From: Frigoribacterium sp. Leaf263
GTDB lineage: Bacteria > Actinomycetota > Actinomycetes > Actinomycetales > Microbacteriaceae
Direction of reading: 5' to 3'
NCBI RefSeq assembly: GCF_001422285.1
Contig: NZ_LMMO01000003.1
Coordinates: 883,135 to 947,134 of the forward strand
DNA: 64,000 nucleotides
Each line of letters starts with the position of its first letter. Within the stretch, counting starts at the first letter, position 1. The position numbers and the translations under genes are program-made. Shown one piece after another: positions 1-9,019 of this stretch. The notes under the pieces are model-generated. The model did no database searches and was not told the origin of the DNA. It saw only the letters and a program-made list of their open reading frames with translations.

Positions 1-1
1 C

Positions 2-1114
2 GCCCGGAGCTTCGGGGTCGACAACACCCTGGTCGGCGCCGTGCTGTCGGCCTTCGCCCTCATGCGCCTCGTGGCGAGCCCCTTCGTCGGCAAGCTGCTC
101 GACCGGGTCGGCGAGCGACTCGTCCTCGCGGTCGGCATCGGCATCGTCGCCATCTCGAGCGGCCTGGCGGGGCTCGCCGAGACGTACCCGCAGCTGCTGC
201 TGCTCCGTGGTCTCGGCGGCATCGGGTCGGCCATGTTCAGCATCGCGGCGATGACCCTCCTCCTCGCCACGACGGCGCCGTCGCATCGCGCACGGGCCAT
301 CGGCTTCTATCAGGGCGGCTTCCTGGTCGGCGGCATGGCCGGTCCGGCCCTCGGCGGGGTCCTGGCCACGATCTCCCTCACGGCGCCCTTCTTCTTCTAC
401 GCGGCCACCCTCGTGATCGCCGGCGTGGTGGGCGTCGTGCTGCTGCGATCGCCGCGAGGCCGCAGCACGACGGCACCGGGCGAACCCCCCGTCGCCTTCG
501 CGGTCGTGATCCGCGACATCCGCTTCCGGGCGGCGTGCGTGGCGAGCTTCGCGCAGGGCTGGTCGTCCCTCGGGGTGCGCAGCGCGCTCGTCCCCGTCCT
601 GGTCGTCGAGGTGCTCAAGGGGACGACGGCCTGGACGGGCGTCGTCTTCGCGGTGGCCGCGGTCGCCCAGACCGTCGCCCTCGCTCCCGCCGCCCGCCTG
701 GTCGACACGGTGGGGCGCCGACCGGCGATGATCGTCGCGTTCCTCGTCGCCGGAGTCACGCTCGCCGCCGTGGCGTTCTCGACCGACGTCGTGATGCTCG
801 GTGCGCTGCTGGCCGTCTACGGCGTGGCCACGGCCTTCATGGGCACGGCTCCCGCCGCGCTGGTCGGCGACGCGGCGGGCGGTCGCGGCGGTCGCCCCGT
901 GGCCGTGTTCTCGATGTGCTCCGACGTGGGCGCGATCGCCGGTCCGCTGATCGCGGGTCTGCTGGTGGACACCACGTCGTACGCGGTCGCGTTCGGCTCT
1001 GCGGGGGCCCTCCTGGTGCTCAGCGCCGTCGTGTCGCTGCGACTGCCGCGGGCCCTGCCCGCCGACCACGATGCGAAGGAGGCGCGCCCCGGTTCCCCGG
1101 GACGCGCCTCCTGA
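2..1114 (+). CDS. MFS transporter, 5' end outside the window
   Basis: This is a major facilitator superfamily integral membrane transporter; the substrate is unknown. The frame is already open at base 2, so the true start lies left of the window, and about 370 C-terminal residues are visible. Long hydrophobic helices alternate with short Arg-rich loops, as in LASPFVGKLLDRVGERL, which matches the cytoplasmic loop 2-3 signature of the family. A second such loop (ARLVDTVGRRPAM) marks the C-terminal half, so most of a 12-helix fold is present. The last codons form one arm of a hairpin terminator facing the convergent ndh gene. It could be a drug or sugar efflux protein, but nothing nearby indicates which. 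Confidence 0.85.
   Translation, partial: ARSFGVDNTLVGAVLSAFALMRLVASPFVGKLLDRVGERLVLAVGIGIVAISSGLAGLAETYPQLLLLRGLGGIGSAMFSIAAMTLLLATTAPSHRARAIGFYQGGFLVGGMAGPALGGVLATISLTAPFFFYAATLVIAGVVGVVLLRSPRGRSTTAPGEPPVAFAVVIRDIRFRAACVASFAQGWSSLGVRSALVPVLVVEVLKGTTAWTGVVFAVAAVAQTVALAPAARLVDTVGRRPAMIVAFLVAGVTLAAVAFSTDVVMLGALLAVYGVATAFMGTAPAALVGDAAGGRGGRPVAVFSMCSDVGAIAGPLIAGLLVDTTSYAVAFGSAGALLVLSAVVSLRLPRALPADHDAKEARPGSPGRAS
1078..1111. terminator. Bidirectional hairpin between MFS gene and ndh
   Basis: GGAGGCGCG pairs with CGCGCCTCC, the stem continues after one mismatch with CCCGG/CCGGG, and the loop is short. It overlaps the last codons of the MFS gene and lies 20 nt from the ndh stop, so it can end both transcripts. 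The arms are repeated almost exactly at 28311-28344. Confidence 0.75.
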
Positions 1115-1130
1115 TCGACGGATCGGTCCG

Positions 1131-2480
1131 TTACTTCTTCTTGCCGGCCGCGTCGTCCGCCGAGATCGACGGGGTGACCTCGAGGAACCCGGCGCGGGGG
1201 TCGGCCATGCCGACGAGCGGCGTCTGGTCGCGTCCGCCGACGAAGTTGGTGATCCACCCGGTGAGGATGCGCCACTTGCGGTTCAGCGTGGGCATCGCGT
1301 ACAGGTGGTAGCCGCGGTGCGCCAGCCAGGCCGGGACGTTCTTCATCTGCACGTTCTTGATGTTCGCCGCGCCCTTGCCGATGCCGAAGCTGGCGACCGT
1401 CCCGACGGATTCGTGGCGGTACTCCGCGATCGGCTGACCCGAGAGCTGCGCGATGATGTTGTCGGCCACGGTGACGGCCTGCCGGACGGCGTTCTGCGCG
1501 TTCGGCGGGTAGTAGGCGGGCTGCTGCTCGCTGAGCAGGTTCGGCACCTGGGCGCCGTCGCCGAGCGACCAGACGCCCTCGAGCACCTCGCCCTCGTCGC
1601 TCTGCACCTGCAGGGTGGCGGACACGTTGACGTGCCCGCGCGGACCGAGCGGCAGACCGAGGTCGGCCAGGACCGGGTTGGGCTTGACGCCGGCGGTCCA
1701 GACGATCGTGCCCGCCGGGATGGTCTCGCCGTCGCTGAGGACGACGTCGCCGTCGATGCACGAGGGCATCGTGGTCTTCAGTCGGATGTCGATGCCGCGC
1801 GAGCGCAGGTGGCCGAGGGTCCACTTCGAGAGCTCGGGCCCGACCTCGGGGGCGACGCGGTCGAGCGCCTCGACGAGCACGAACCGGAGCTCGTCGCGAG
1901 AGAGGTTCGGGAACGAGTCGACGGCCGCCTTGGCCGCGTCGTCGAGCTCGGCCATGGCCTCGACGCCCGTGTAGCCGCCGCCGACGAACACGACGGTGAG
2001 GAGCTTGCGCCGCGTGGCCGGGTCGCTCACGGACGCCGCCTCGGCGATGTTGCCGAGGATGCGGTCGCGGACGTACTGGGCCTCCTCGACGCTCTTGAAA
2101 CCGACGCCGTTCTCGGCGAGCCCGGGGGTCGGGAACGTGCGTGTGACGGCGCCGAGCGCGACGACCAGCTGGTCGTAGGGGATGGTGCTGGTGACGCCGT
2201 CGCCGGTCGTCACGGAGACCGTCTTGGCCTCTCGGTCGTGACCCGAGACGGACGCCTCGACGACCTTGGTCCTGCGGAGCGCCTTTCGGAGCGGCACGGT
2301 GACGTCGCGGGGTGCGATGTGACCGCCGGCGACCTCGGGCAGGAACGGCTGGTACGTGAAGTACGGAGCCTGATCCACGAGCGTGATGCTCGCGTTCTGC
2401 GGGGGTCGGCGTTTCTGGAGCTCGAGAGCGGTGGTCAGCCCGGCGGAACCGCCGCCGAGAATTACGATGCGCGTTGTCAT
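1131..2480 (-). CDS. ndh: Type II NADH:quinone oxidoreductase
   Basis: This single-subunit, non-proton-pumping flavoenzyme passes electrons from NADH to menaquinone at the inner face of the membrane. It has 449 residues, normal for the family. The N-terminal FAD-binding Rossmann motif is RIVILGGGSAGL, and a second nucleotide motif, VVFVGGGYTGVE, binds NADH near residue 165. A later segment around GDGAQVP fits the second FAD contact. The start at 2480 is set by a strong GGAGGAAAC ribosome binding site 4 nt upstream; an open frame extends further upstream but has no such site and is low-complexity. The gene is monocistronic, and its 3' end faces the shared hairpin with the MFS gene. Confidence 0.93.
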   Translation of the reverse strand: MTTRIVILGGGSAGLTTALELQKRRPPQNASITLVDQAPYFTYQPFLPEVAGGHIAPRDVTVPLRKALRRTKVVEASVSGHDREAKTVSVTTGDGVTSTIPYDQLVVALGAVTRTFPTPGLAENGVGFKSVEEAQYVRDRILGNIAEAASVSDPATRRKLLTVVFVGGGYTGVEAMAELDDAAKAAVDSFPNLSRDELRFVLVEALDRVAPEVGPELSKWTLGHLRSRGIDIRLKTTMPSCIDGDVVLSDGETIPAGTIVWTAGVKPNPVLADLGLPLGPRGHVNVSATLQVQSDEGEVLEGVWSLGDGAQVPNLLSEQQPAYYPPNAQNAVRQAVTVADNIIAQLSGQPIAEYRHESVGTVASFGIGKGAANIKNVQMKNVPAWLAHRGYHLYAMPTLNRKWRILTGWITNFVGGRDQTPLVGMADPRAGFLEVTPSISADDAAGKKK

Positions 2481-2571
2481 AGATGTTTCCTCCCGCGTCG
2501 ACCGTACCGTGCGAGATGCCCGGGGGTCCGACGCGCACGATGGCGGTGTGGTGGTCGGCGGTGGGCGAGCC

Positions 2572-2793
2572 TCAGCGGTCGCCGGGGATGTCCGAGTCGG
2601 TGAACTCGCCGTCGGCCTCGTCGGAGTCCGAGCCCTTGCGCCCGGCACCGTCCTCGGGGATGTCGCTGTCGACGTACGAGCCGTCGGTCTCCGAGGTGGT
2701 CGTCTCCGAGTGGGTCACGGTCTCGTGACCCGGGCCGCCGGTCTTCTCGGTCGACTCGTCGTGCTCGATGTTCTCGTGGTGGTCGTTGCCCAT
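2572..2793 (-). CDS. Small acidic protein with duplicated DSDIP motif
   Basis: This is a 73-residue, very acidic, Ser/Thr-rich protein that is probably disordered. It has no Cys, no membrane segment and no recognised domain. The C-terminal half carries two similar segments, YVDSDIPEDG and FTDSDIPGDR, about 30 residues apart. The start is supported by a GGAGG site 6 nt before the ATG. It lies alone between ndh and the aldo/keto reductase gene, all on the minus strand. The function is unknown; small acidic proteins of this kind are common in Microbacteriaceae. The clean ribosome site and the internal duplication argue that it is a real gene. Confidence 0.6.
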   Translation of the reverse strand: MGNDHHENIEHDESTEKTGGPGHETVTHSETTTSETDGSYVDSDIPEDGAGRKGSDSDEADGEFTDSDIPGDR

Positions 2794-2872
2794 GGTGGCC
2801 TCCGTCGGATCGGTCGCGCGGCGAGAGCGTCGCGTGTGCGGCTCACAGTAGGCCCGCCGGGGCCCCTCCGGG

Positions 2873-3850
2873 TCAGAAGCCCTCGCTCTCGCGGGTGACG
2901 TAGGGGGATTCGAGCAGATCGAGCTCGTCATCCGACAGCCAGAGGTCGACGGAGGCGACGGCGTCGTCGAGATGCTGCTGCTTGGTGGCGCCCACGATGG
3001 GCGAGGTGACGGCGTCCTGCTGGCGGACCCAGGCGAGCGCGACCTGCGCACGCGACACGCCCCGCGCCTCCGCCACCTCGGCGACTGCGGCCGCCACACG
3101 GCGATCGCCGTCCTCCTGCTGCCGGTAGAGGGTCTGGCCGAAGCGGTCCGTCTCGCTGCGCGCGGTGCTGGCGTCCCAATCGCGTGTCAGGCGTCCCCGC
3201 GCGAGGGGCGACCACGGGAGGACGCCGACCCCCTGATCGACGCAGAAGGGATGCATCTCGCGTTCCTCCTCTCGCTGCACGAGGCTGTACTGATCCTGCA
3301 TGGAGACGAAGCGGGTCCAACCGCCGAGGTCGGCGGCGTGCTGCATGACCGCGAACTGCCAGGCCCACATGCTCGACGCGCCGAGATACCGGACCTTGCC
3401 CGCGCGGACGAGGTCGTGCAGCGCCTCCATGGTCTCCTCGACCGGCACCTCCGGGTCGAAGCGATGGATCTGGTAGAGGTCGATGTAGTCGGTGCCGAGC
3501 CGCCGGAGGCTGTCGTCGACGGCGCTCATGATGTGCCCGCGACTGAGACCGGCGCCGTTGGGCCCGGGCCGCATCCGCCCATGGACCTTCGTGGCGAGCA
3601 CGATCTCCTCTCGCACGGCGAAGTCGCGGAGAGCGCGTCCCACGATCTCCTCGCTGGTGCCGTCGGAGTAGACGTCCGCCGTGTCGAAGGTCGTCACGCC
3701 GAGCTCGAGCGCCCGGGCGATGAAGGGGCGGCTGGCCTCCTCGTCGAGGGTCCATTCGTGCGCACCGCGGTCGGGTACCCCGTAGCTCATGCAGCCGAGA
3801 GTGACGGCCGAGACCGTCAGGCCGCTGGTGCCGAGTCGTGCGTATTCCAT
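2873..3850 (-). CDS. Aldo/keto reductase
   Basis: This is a 325-residue cytosolic NADPH-dependent oxidoreductase of the aldo/keto reductase superfamily. The fold's catalytic tetrad is visible: Asp in FDTADVY, Tyr in DVYSDG, Lys in LATKVHG and His in YQIHRFD. The C-terminal SPIVGATK segment is the usual NADPH-phosphate contact. The sequence resembles the YajO/Tas-like subgroup (ending ...LTRDW...), which acts on a wide range of aldehydes and ketones, so the physiological substrate cannot be named. Its ATG lies just downstream of the hairpin that ends the tRNA-Leu transcript, so it probably has its own promoter. Confidence 0.9.
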   Translation of the reverse strand: MEYARLGTSGLTVSAVTLGCMSYGVPDRGAHEWTLDEEASRPFIARALELGVTTFDTADVYSDGTSEEIVGRALRDFAVREEIVLATKVHGRMRPGPNGAGLSRGHIMSAVDDSLRRLGTDYIDLYQIHRFDPEVPVEETMEALHDLVRAGKVRYLGASSMWAWQFAVMQHAADLGGWTRFVSMQDQYSLVQREEEREMHPFCVDQGVGVLPWSPLARGRLTRDWDASTARSETDRFGQTLYRQQEDGDRRVAAAVAEVAEARGVSRAQVALAWVRQQDAVTSPIVGATKQQHLDDAVASVDLWLSDDELDLLESPYVTRESEGF

Positions 3851-3923
3851 GGGGAGTCCCTTCGTCGTGACGTCATCGGCACGATACGCCGCGGGGGCAT
3901 CGGTCCTCCGACCCCGAGAACCA

Positions 3924-3958
3924 GAAAGACCCGATCACCAAGGGTGATCGGGTCTTTC
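3924..3958. terminator. Terminator downstream of tRNA-Leu
   Basis: A perfect 16-bp stem (GAAAGACCCGATCACC and its complement) with a 3-nt AAG loop lies 51 nt past the 3' end of the minus-strand tRNA. It separates the tRNA from the aldo/keto reductase gene. Confidence 0.85.
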
Positions 3959-4009
3959 GTCTGTCTCAACACAGATCGTGTGAACCGGTCTCTCGCGAGA
4001 TCCGTTCGG

Positions 4010-4094
4010 TGTCCGAGGGGGGACTTGAACCCCCACGCCCTATACGGGCACTAGCACCTCAAGCTAGCGCGTCTGCCATTTCCGCCACCCGGAC
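4010..4094 (-). tRNA. tRNA-Leu (anticodon GAG)
   Basis: The minus strand folds into a class II tRNA of 85 nt. The acceptor is GTCCGGG/CTCGGAC, the anticodon arm is CTAGC-TTGAGGT-GCTAG with anticodon GAG, there is an extra variable arm, and the T loop is GGGGGTTCAAGTCCCCC. The discriminator base is A. CCA is not encoded, because the next bases read CCG. It decodes CUC and CUU leucine codons. Confidence 0.95.
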
Positions 4095-4179
4095 TGGATG
4101 GTGCCTGCCGAAGCCGACCACGAAACATTAGCACGAGTCGACGGGCCCTCTCGACCACGGTCGTCGTCGACCCGCCGGG

Positions 4180-4185
4180 TAGCGT
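4180..4185 (+). promoter_or_regulatory. -10 element TAGCGT for the M20 peptidase
   Basis: TAGCGT lies 7 nt before the ATG at 4193 and no Shine-Dalgarno sequence intervenes. This suggests a leaderless transcript. Confidence 0.5.
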
Positions 4186-4192
4186 GGTCGAC

Positions 4193-5530
4193 ATGACGAC
4201 GACACCCGCGCAGCCCCTCGACGGCGACGCCGCCGGTCCCGACCTCGACGAGACGGCGACGATCGCTCGCGACCTCATCCGGTTCGACACGTCGAACTAC
4301 GGCGGCGGTCGATCGAACGGCGAGGCGGAGGCCGCCGAGTACGTCGCCGACAAGCTGCGCGCGCTCGGGGTCGAGCCCCGGCTGTTCGAATCCGAGCCGG
4401 GCCGGGTGAGCGTCGTGGCCCGCATCGAGGGCCGGGACCGCGCCAAGCCGGGTCTCGTCGTCCACGGTCATCTCGACGTCGTGCCGGCCGATCCCGCCAA
4501 CTGGTCCGTCGACCCCTTCGCAGGCGTCGTCCGCGACGGCATGCTCTGGGGCCGGGGCGCGGTCGACATGAAGAACATGGACGCCATGATGCTGTCGTCG
4601 ATCGGCGACATCCTGCGGGCGGGCGATCGACCGGCCCGCGATCTCGTCGTCGGCTTCCTGGCCGACGAGGAGGCCGGGGGAGTGCTCGGCTCGCACTACC
4701 TCGTGCGCGAGCACCCCGAGCTCTTCGACGGCGCGACCGAGGCCATCAGCGAGGTCGGCGGCTACTCGACCTTCATCGACGGCCGTCGGTCCTACCTCCT
4801 GCAGACCGGCGAGAAGGCGCTGATCTGGATCAAGCTGATCGCGCGCGGCACGGCGGGCCACGGCTCGCAGATGATCGAGGCCAACGCGGTGACCCGGCTC
4901 GCCGAGGCCGTGGCCGCCCTCGGGCGCCGGCAGTGGCCCATCACGCTCACCGACACCACGGCGGCGCTCCTGCGGCAGGTCGCCTCGATCCTCGACGTCG
5001 ACGTCGAGCAGACGTCGCCCGACGAGCTCGTGCTGCGGACCGGGACGGCGCGCGGGTTCATCCGCGGGTCCCTCCGCACGACGACGAACCCGACGATGCT
5101 GACGGCCGGCTACAAGCACAACGTCGTCCCCGACACCGCGGAGGCGCTGGTCGACATCCGCTGCATGCCCGGTCACGAGGAGACCGTCCTCGACGAGGTG
5201 CGCGCACTCATCGGCGACGACATCGAGATCGTGACGATGCACACCGACATCGGTCTCGAGACGCCCTTCGCCGGACCCCTCGTCGAGGCGATCGAGGCGA
5301 CGCTCCACCGGCACGATCCCGGAGCCCCCGTCCTGCCCTATCTGCTCTCGGGAGGGACCGACAACAAGGCCCTGAGCCTCCTCGGCATCGCGGGCTACGG
5401 CTTCGCTCCACTCCGTCTCGACGAGGGCATGGACTTCCCGGCCATGTTCCACGGCGTCGACGAGCGAGTGCCCCTCGACGCACTATCCTTTGGCAGTCGC
5501 GTCCTCCGGGACCTGCTGGCGACGTACTGA
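4193..5530 (+). CDS. M20/M25/M40 family metallopeptidase
   Basis: This is a 445-residue cytosolic zinc peptidase or deacylase of the M20 family, probably a dipeptidase or amidohydrolase. The metal and catalytic motifs are in order: HGHLDVVP (first metal His and catalytic Asp), GRGAVDMK (bridging Asp), DEEAGG (catalytic Glu and metal Glu) and a C-terminal SGGTDNK near residue 390. The lid domain lies in the middle. A GTG nine bases upstream (4184) is an alternative start, but the ATG at 4193 sits at the right distance from the TAGCGT element for a leaderless start. Mycobacteria also carry an M20 gene near uppP, so this is conserved neighbourhood rather than a functional link. Confidence 0.88.
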   Translation: MTTTPAQPLDGDAAGPDLDETATIARDLIRFDTSNYGGGRSNGEAEAAEYVADKLRALGVEPRLFESEPGRVSVVARIEGRDRAKPGLVVHGHLDVVPADPANWSVDPFAGVVRDGMLWGRGAVDMKNMDAMMLSSIGDILRAGDRPARDLVVGFLADEEAGGVLGSHYLVREHPELFDGATEAISEVGGYSTFIDGRRSYLLQTGEKALIWIKLIARGTAGHGSQMIEANAVTRLAEAVAALGRRQWPITLTDTTAALLRQVASILDVDVEQTSPDELVLRTGTARGFIRGSLRTTTNPTMLTAGYKHNVVPDTAEALVDIRCMPGHEETVLDEVRALIGDDIEIVTMHTDIGLETPFAGPLVEAIEATLHRHDPGAPVLPYLLSGGTDNKALSLLGIAGYGFAPLRLDEGMDFPAMFHGVDERVPLDALSFGSRVLRDLLATY

Positions 5531-5555
5531 GCACCCCGCACCAGAAGGATCCCGC

Positions 5556-6398
5556 ATGGAGCAACTCCTCCAGGCACTCCTCCTCGGCCTCGTCCAAGGC
5601 CTCACGGAGTTCCTGCCCATCTCGTCCAGCGCGCATCTGCGCATCGTCGGCCTGCTGTTCTCCGACCCGAACAGCGCCGTCGAATTCGACCCCGGGGCCA
5701 CGTTCACCGCCATCACGCAGCTGGGCACCGAGCTGGCCGTCGTCATCTACTTCTGGCGCGACATCAAGCGCATCGTCGTGCGGTGGTTCCAGGGTGTGAG
5801 CGGCAGGATCCCGCGGACCGACCCGGACGTCCGGATGGGCTGGCTGGTCATCATCGGCACGATCCCGATCGTGGTCGTGGGCTACGTCGCGCAGGAGTAC
5901 ATCCGCTCGGTGTTCCGCTCCCTCTGGATCGTCGCGATCGTGCTGATCGTCTTCGGCATCCTGCTGGGTCTGGCCGACCGCCTCGGCAAGAAGGCCGCGC
6001 GCTTCGAGGACATGTCGTACTCCCACGGCATCGCCGTCGGCGTCGCCCAGGTGCTGGCGCTGTTCCCCGGCGTCTCCCGTTCCGGCGCCACGACGACGAC
6101 CGCTCTGGCCCTCGGCTACACACGCCCGGCCGCCGCGAGGTTCTCGTTCCTGCTCGCCGTGCCGGCGGTCTTCGGCAGCGGTCTGTACGAGCTCGTCCAG
6201 AGCTTCAGCGACCCGGGCCCGTACTCCCTCGGCCTGACCCTCGCGGCCACGGTGGTGGCGTTCGTCGTCGGGTTCCTCGTCATCGCGTTCTTCATGAACT
6301 ACATCTCCCGACGCAGCTTCATGCCCTTCGTCGCCTACCGTCTCGTGCTGGGCGTCGTGCTGATCGTCCTCCTCTCGACGGGCGTGGTGACGGCGTGA
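5556..6398 (+). CDS. uppP: Undecaprenyl-diphosphatase
   Basis: This is a polytopic membrane enzyme (280 residues) of the UppP/BacA family. It removes one phosphate from undecaprenyl diphosphate so that the carrier can be reused in peptidoglycan synthesis, and overproduction confers bacitracin resistance. Both family signatures are visible: [12 protein letters not shown] with Glu18 and His27, and [11 protein letters not shown] with its catalytic Ser and Arg near residue 180. About eight hydrophobic helices follow the known pattern. The ATG has an AGAAGGA site 7 nt upstream. The stop overlaps the mshC start by 4 nt (GTGA), so the two are translationally coupled. Confidence 0.96.
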   Translation: MEQLLQALLLGLVQGLTEFLPISSSAHLRIVGLLFSDPNSAVEFDPGATFTAITQLGTELAVVIYFWRDIKRIVVRWFQGVSGRIPRTDPDVRMGWLVIIGTIPIVVVGYVAQEYIRSVFRSLWIVAIVLIVFGILLGLADRLGKKAARFEDMSYSHGIAVGVAQVLALFPGVSRSGATTTTALALGYTRPAAARFSFLLAVPAVFGSGLYELVQSFSDPGPYSLGLTLAATVVAFVVGFLVIAFFMNYISRRSFMPFVAYRLVLGVVLIVLLSTGVVTA

Positions 6399-7726
6399 GG
6401 TCGTGGACCGCGCCCCGCGTCCCATCGCTGCCCGGAGCCGGCACGCCGCCCGTCCTCCATGACACGGCGACCGGGTCTCTCCGGAGCCCGCGCCTGGTGG
6501 AGGGGACGGCATCGCTCTACGTGTGCGGCATCACCCCCTACGACGCCACGCACCTCGGACACGCGTCGACCTACCTCGCCTTCGACACCCTCGTGCGCGC
6601 CTGGACCGACGCCGGCATCGACGTCGCGTACGCGCAGAACACCACCGACGTCGACGATCCCCTCCTCGAGCGGGCGGCCGCCACGGGTGTGGACTGGCGC
6701 GAGCTCGCAGCGTCGCAGACCGATCTCTTCCGCAGCGACATGGAGCACCTCGCCGTCATCCCCCCGACGCACTACGTCGCGGTGACCGACGTCGTGACCG
6801 ATGTCGCCCGGGCCGTGACGCACCTCCTCGAGTCGGGTGCCGCCTATCGGGTGCCCACGCCGGACGGCGCCGTCGACGACGTCTACTTCGACGTGCGAGC
6901 GGCCGAACGCGACACGTCGTGGCACCTCGGGCTCGAGAGCCGGCTCGACCTGGACGCCATGACGCGATTCTCGGCCGAGCGGGGCGGCGACCCGTCTCGC
7001 GCAGGCAAGCGGGACCCCCTCGACCCGCTCCTCTGGCGGGGCGCGCGGGAGGGCGAGCCCTCGTGGGACTCGCCCGTGGGCGAAGGGCGGCCGGGGTGGC
7101 ACATCGAGTGCACCGTGATCGCCGCGCAGACCCTGCCGGCGCCGATCTCCGTCAACGGCGGAGGCAGCGACCTGGTGTTCCCTCACCACGAGATGAGCGC
7201 AGCCCACGGGATAGCCCTCACGGGGCACCGGTACGCCGACGTCTTCGCGCACACGGGCATGGTCGCCTATTCGGGCGAGAAGATGAGCAAGTCGCTCGGC
7301 AACCTCGTCAAGGTCAGCGAGCTCGTCTCCGGGGGCGCCGATCCGCGCGCGATCCGCCTGGCCGTCGCCGCCCACCACTACCGCTCCGACTGGGAGTGGT
7401 TCGACGACGACCTCGCCGCTGCCGACGATCGACTCCGGCGGTGGACGACGTGGGCTCGGGCCGCGGCGGTCACCCCCGTCGGCGTCGCAGGCGACTCCGA
7501 GCCGGCGGGCGACCTCCCCAGCGCGCTGCTGACCAGGGTGCGGGCCGCCCTCGCCGACGACCTCGACACCCCGTCCGCCCTCGACGCGGTCGATCAGGCG
7601 GTCGCCTCGGGCGCTCCCGCCACACGGGTCGACGTCGACGCGGTCGACGCGCTGCTCGGCGTCGATCTGCGGCGTGCGGTCGACGATCGACCGGATCCCG
7701 ACTCGATGAGCCCTCTGACGGACTGA
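6395..7726 (+). CDS. mshC: Cysteine:glucosaminyl-inositol ligase (mycothiol synthesis)
   Basis: MshC uses ATP to join L-cysteine to 1D-myo-inositol 2-amino-2-deoxy-glucopyranoside, the third stage of mycothiol synthesis, in the cytosol. The 443-residue protein is a class I aminoacyl-tRNA synthetase-like enzyme related to CysRS. It has a Zn-Cys segment YVCGITPYD, the HIGH-type motif THLGHAST, a GWHIEC segment, FPHHE and the KMSKS loop ([10 protein letters not shown]). The CysRS anticodon domain is replaced by a shorter tail, and this, with the uppP neighbourhood, separates MshC from CysRS. The GTG start overlaps the uppP stop. Mycothiol is restricted to actinobacteria, so this gene is strong taxonomic evidence. 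Confidence 0.95.
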   Translation: MRSWTAPRVPSLPGAGTPPVLHDTATGSLRSPRLVEGTASLYVCGITPYDATHLGHASTYLAFDTLVRAWTDAGIDVAYAQNTTDVDDPLLERAAATGVDWRELAASQTDLFRSDMEHLAVIPPTHYVAVTDVVTDVARAVTHLLESGAAYRVPTPDGAVDDVYFDVRAAERDTSWHLGLESRLDLDAMTRFSAERGGDPSRAGKRDPLDPLLWRGAREGEPSWDSPVGEGRPGWHIECTVIAAQTLPAPISVNGGGSDLVFPHHEMSAAHGIALTGHRYADVFAHTGMVAYSGEKMSKSLGNLVKVSELVSGGADPRAIRLAVAAHHYRSDWEWFDDDLAAADDRLRRWTTWARAAAVTPVGVAGDSEPAGDLPSALLTRVRAALADDLDTPSALDAVDQAVASGAPATRVDVDAVDALLGVDLRRAVDDRPDPDSMSPLTD

Positions 7727-7732
7727 GGGGCC

Positions 7733-9019
7733 ATGGCCCCGGACGAACGCCCAGTCGACGAGCCCGCGGGCGGCGACGGACCGCTCCGGTCCGTCGGCCG
7801 GCGCGACCGGGTCGTCGACGGGTGGTCGGCCGCGGCCCTCCTGGTGGTCGCCCTCGTGACCACCGCACTCGCCTCGGTGATCCTCCGCTCCGACGGGCAC
7901 GACACGCCGCCGCCGATCGAGTCGCTGGTCGGGCTGCTGGCCGTGACCCTGCCCCTCGCCCTCCGGCGTCGGTTCCCCGTGGCCGTCCTGGTCGCCGTCT
8001 CCGCTGCCTTCGTCTTCCTCGGCGTCCGAGGGCACCCCGACACCCTCGTGCCGTCGATCGCCGAGTTCGTCGCCGTGTTCTCGGCCAACGTCTGGTCGCC
8101 ATCCCGCCGCCGGTCGCTCATCGGGAGCCTCATCGTCGTGGCCGGCATGTTCGTCTGGCTGGGGATCGACATCTCGGCGCAGGCGCGGGCGTCCTCGGGT
8201 CCGACCGACGTCGTCCTGGCGGCCAGCCTGTACTCCGTCGTGCTGACCGCGCTGTTCTTCGTCGCGGCCATCCACTTCGGCCGGGCGTCGCGCGTCTCCC
8301 GGGCGAGACTGCGCGCCCTCGAGCACACCGGGGCGGCTCTCCGTGCTGCCCACGACCGGATCGCCGAGCGGGCCATCGACGACGAGCGCACGCGCATCGC
8401 CCGCGAGCTGCACGACGTCGTCGCCCATCACGTCGCCGTCATCGGCATCCAGGCCGGCGCCGCCCGGCGCACGCTCGACCGTCCCGAGAGAGCGAGCGCC
8501 GCCCTGGCCGCCGTCGAGGAGACGGCACGAAGCACCATCGACGAGCTCGACAGCCTCCTGAGCGTCATGAGGTCCCGCGACGGGCGCCCGGCCGACCCGG
8601 TCGTCGGGCTCTCGTCGCTGCCCGACCTCGTCGCCGACACTCGCGGTCCCGGGCTCGACGTCGCTCTCGAGATCGACGGGGACACCCGCGACATCCCCGA
8701 CGGAATGGGCGCGACCCTCTACCGGGTCACCCAGGAGGCGCTGACCAACACCCTCAAGCACGGCGCCGCGTCGAGGGTGATCGTCCGACTGGTCCGCCTC
8801 GACCGGGCCGTCGTGCTCGAGGTCGACGACGACGGTCGCGGCGACGCGGCCGCCGCCGACTCGCCGGCCGGCTCCGGTCTCGGGCACCGGGGGATGCGCG
8901 AACGAGTCGATCTGCACGGCGGCCGGCTCTCCGTGGGGCCGCTCCCCGGGGGCGGCTACCGCGTCCGCGTCGACCTCCCGGTCGTGCCGAAGGGGGCTAC
9001 CCTCGTCGAGGGGGAATGA
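7733..9019 (+). CDS. Sensor histidine kinase, NarL/DesK type
   Basis: This 428-residue kinase carries about five or six hydrophobic segments between residues 31 and 182, then a HisKA_3 dimerisation domain with the phospho-acceptor His227 in RIARELHDVVAHHV, and a HATPase_c domain with an N-box (TQEALTNTLKHG), a DDDGRG box and GLGHRGMRER. There is no large extracellular loop, so it probably senses a membrane or intramembrane signal, as DesK-like kinases do. It autophosphorylates and passes phosphate to the response regulator encoded directly downstream, whose ATG overlaps its TGA. The start lies only 6 nt after mshC, so it may be co-transcribed with uppP-mshC. Confidence 0.92.
   Translation: MAPDERPVDEPAGGDGPLRSVGRRDRVVDGWSAAALLVVALVTTALASVILRSDGHDTPPPIESLVGLLAVTLPLALRRRFPVAVLVAVSAAFVFLGVRGHPDTLVPSIAEFVAVFSANVWSPSRRRSLIGSLIVVAGMFVWLGIDISAQARASSGPTDVVLAASLYSVVLTALFFVAAIHFGRASRVSRARLRALEHTGAALRAAHDRIAERAIDDERTRIARELHDVVAHHVAVIGIQAGAARRTLDRPERASAALAAVEETARSTIDELDSLLSVMRSRDGRPADPVVGLSSLPDLVADTRGPGLDVALEIDGDTRDIPDGMGATLYRVTQEALTNTLKHGAASRVIVRLVRLDRAVVLEVDDDGRGDAAAADSPAGSGLGHRGMRERVDLHGGRLSVGPLPGGGYRVRVDLPVVPKGATLVEGE

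Noticed and set aside
4184..4192. GTG at 4184 as start of the M20 peptidase
   Set aside because: It would place the start inside or too close to the TAGCGT element; the ATG at 4193 fits the leaderless spacing better.
6335..8917. Long open frame of 860 codons opposite mshC and the kinase
   Set aside because: It is antisense to two well-recognised genes, and its translation is Arg/Gly/Asp-rich shadow sequence typical of high-GC DNA.
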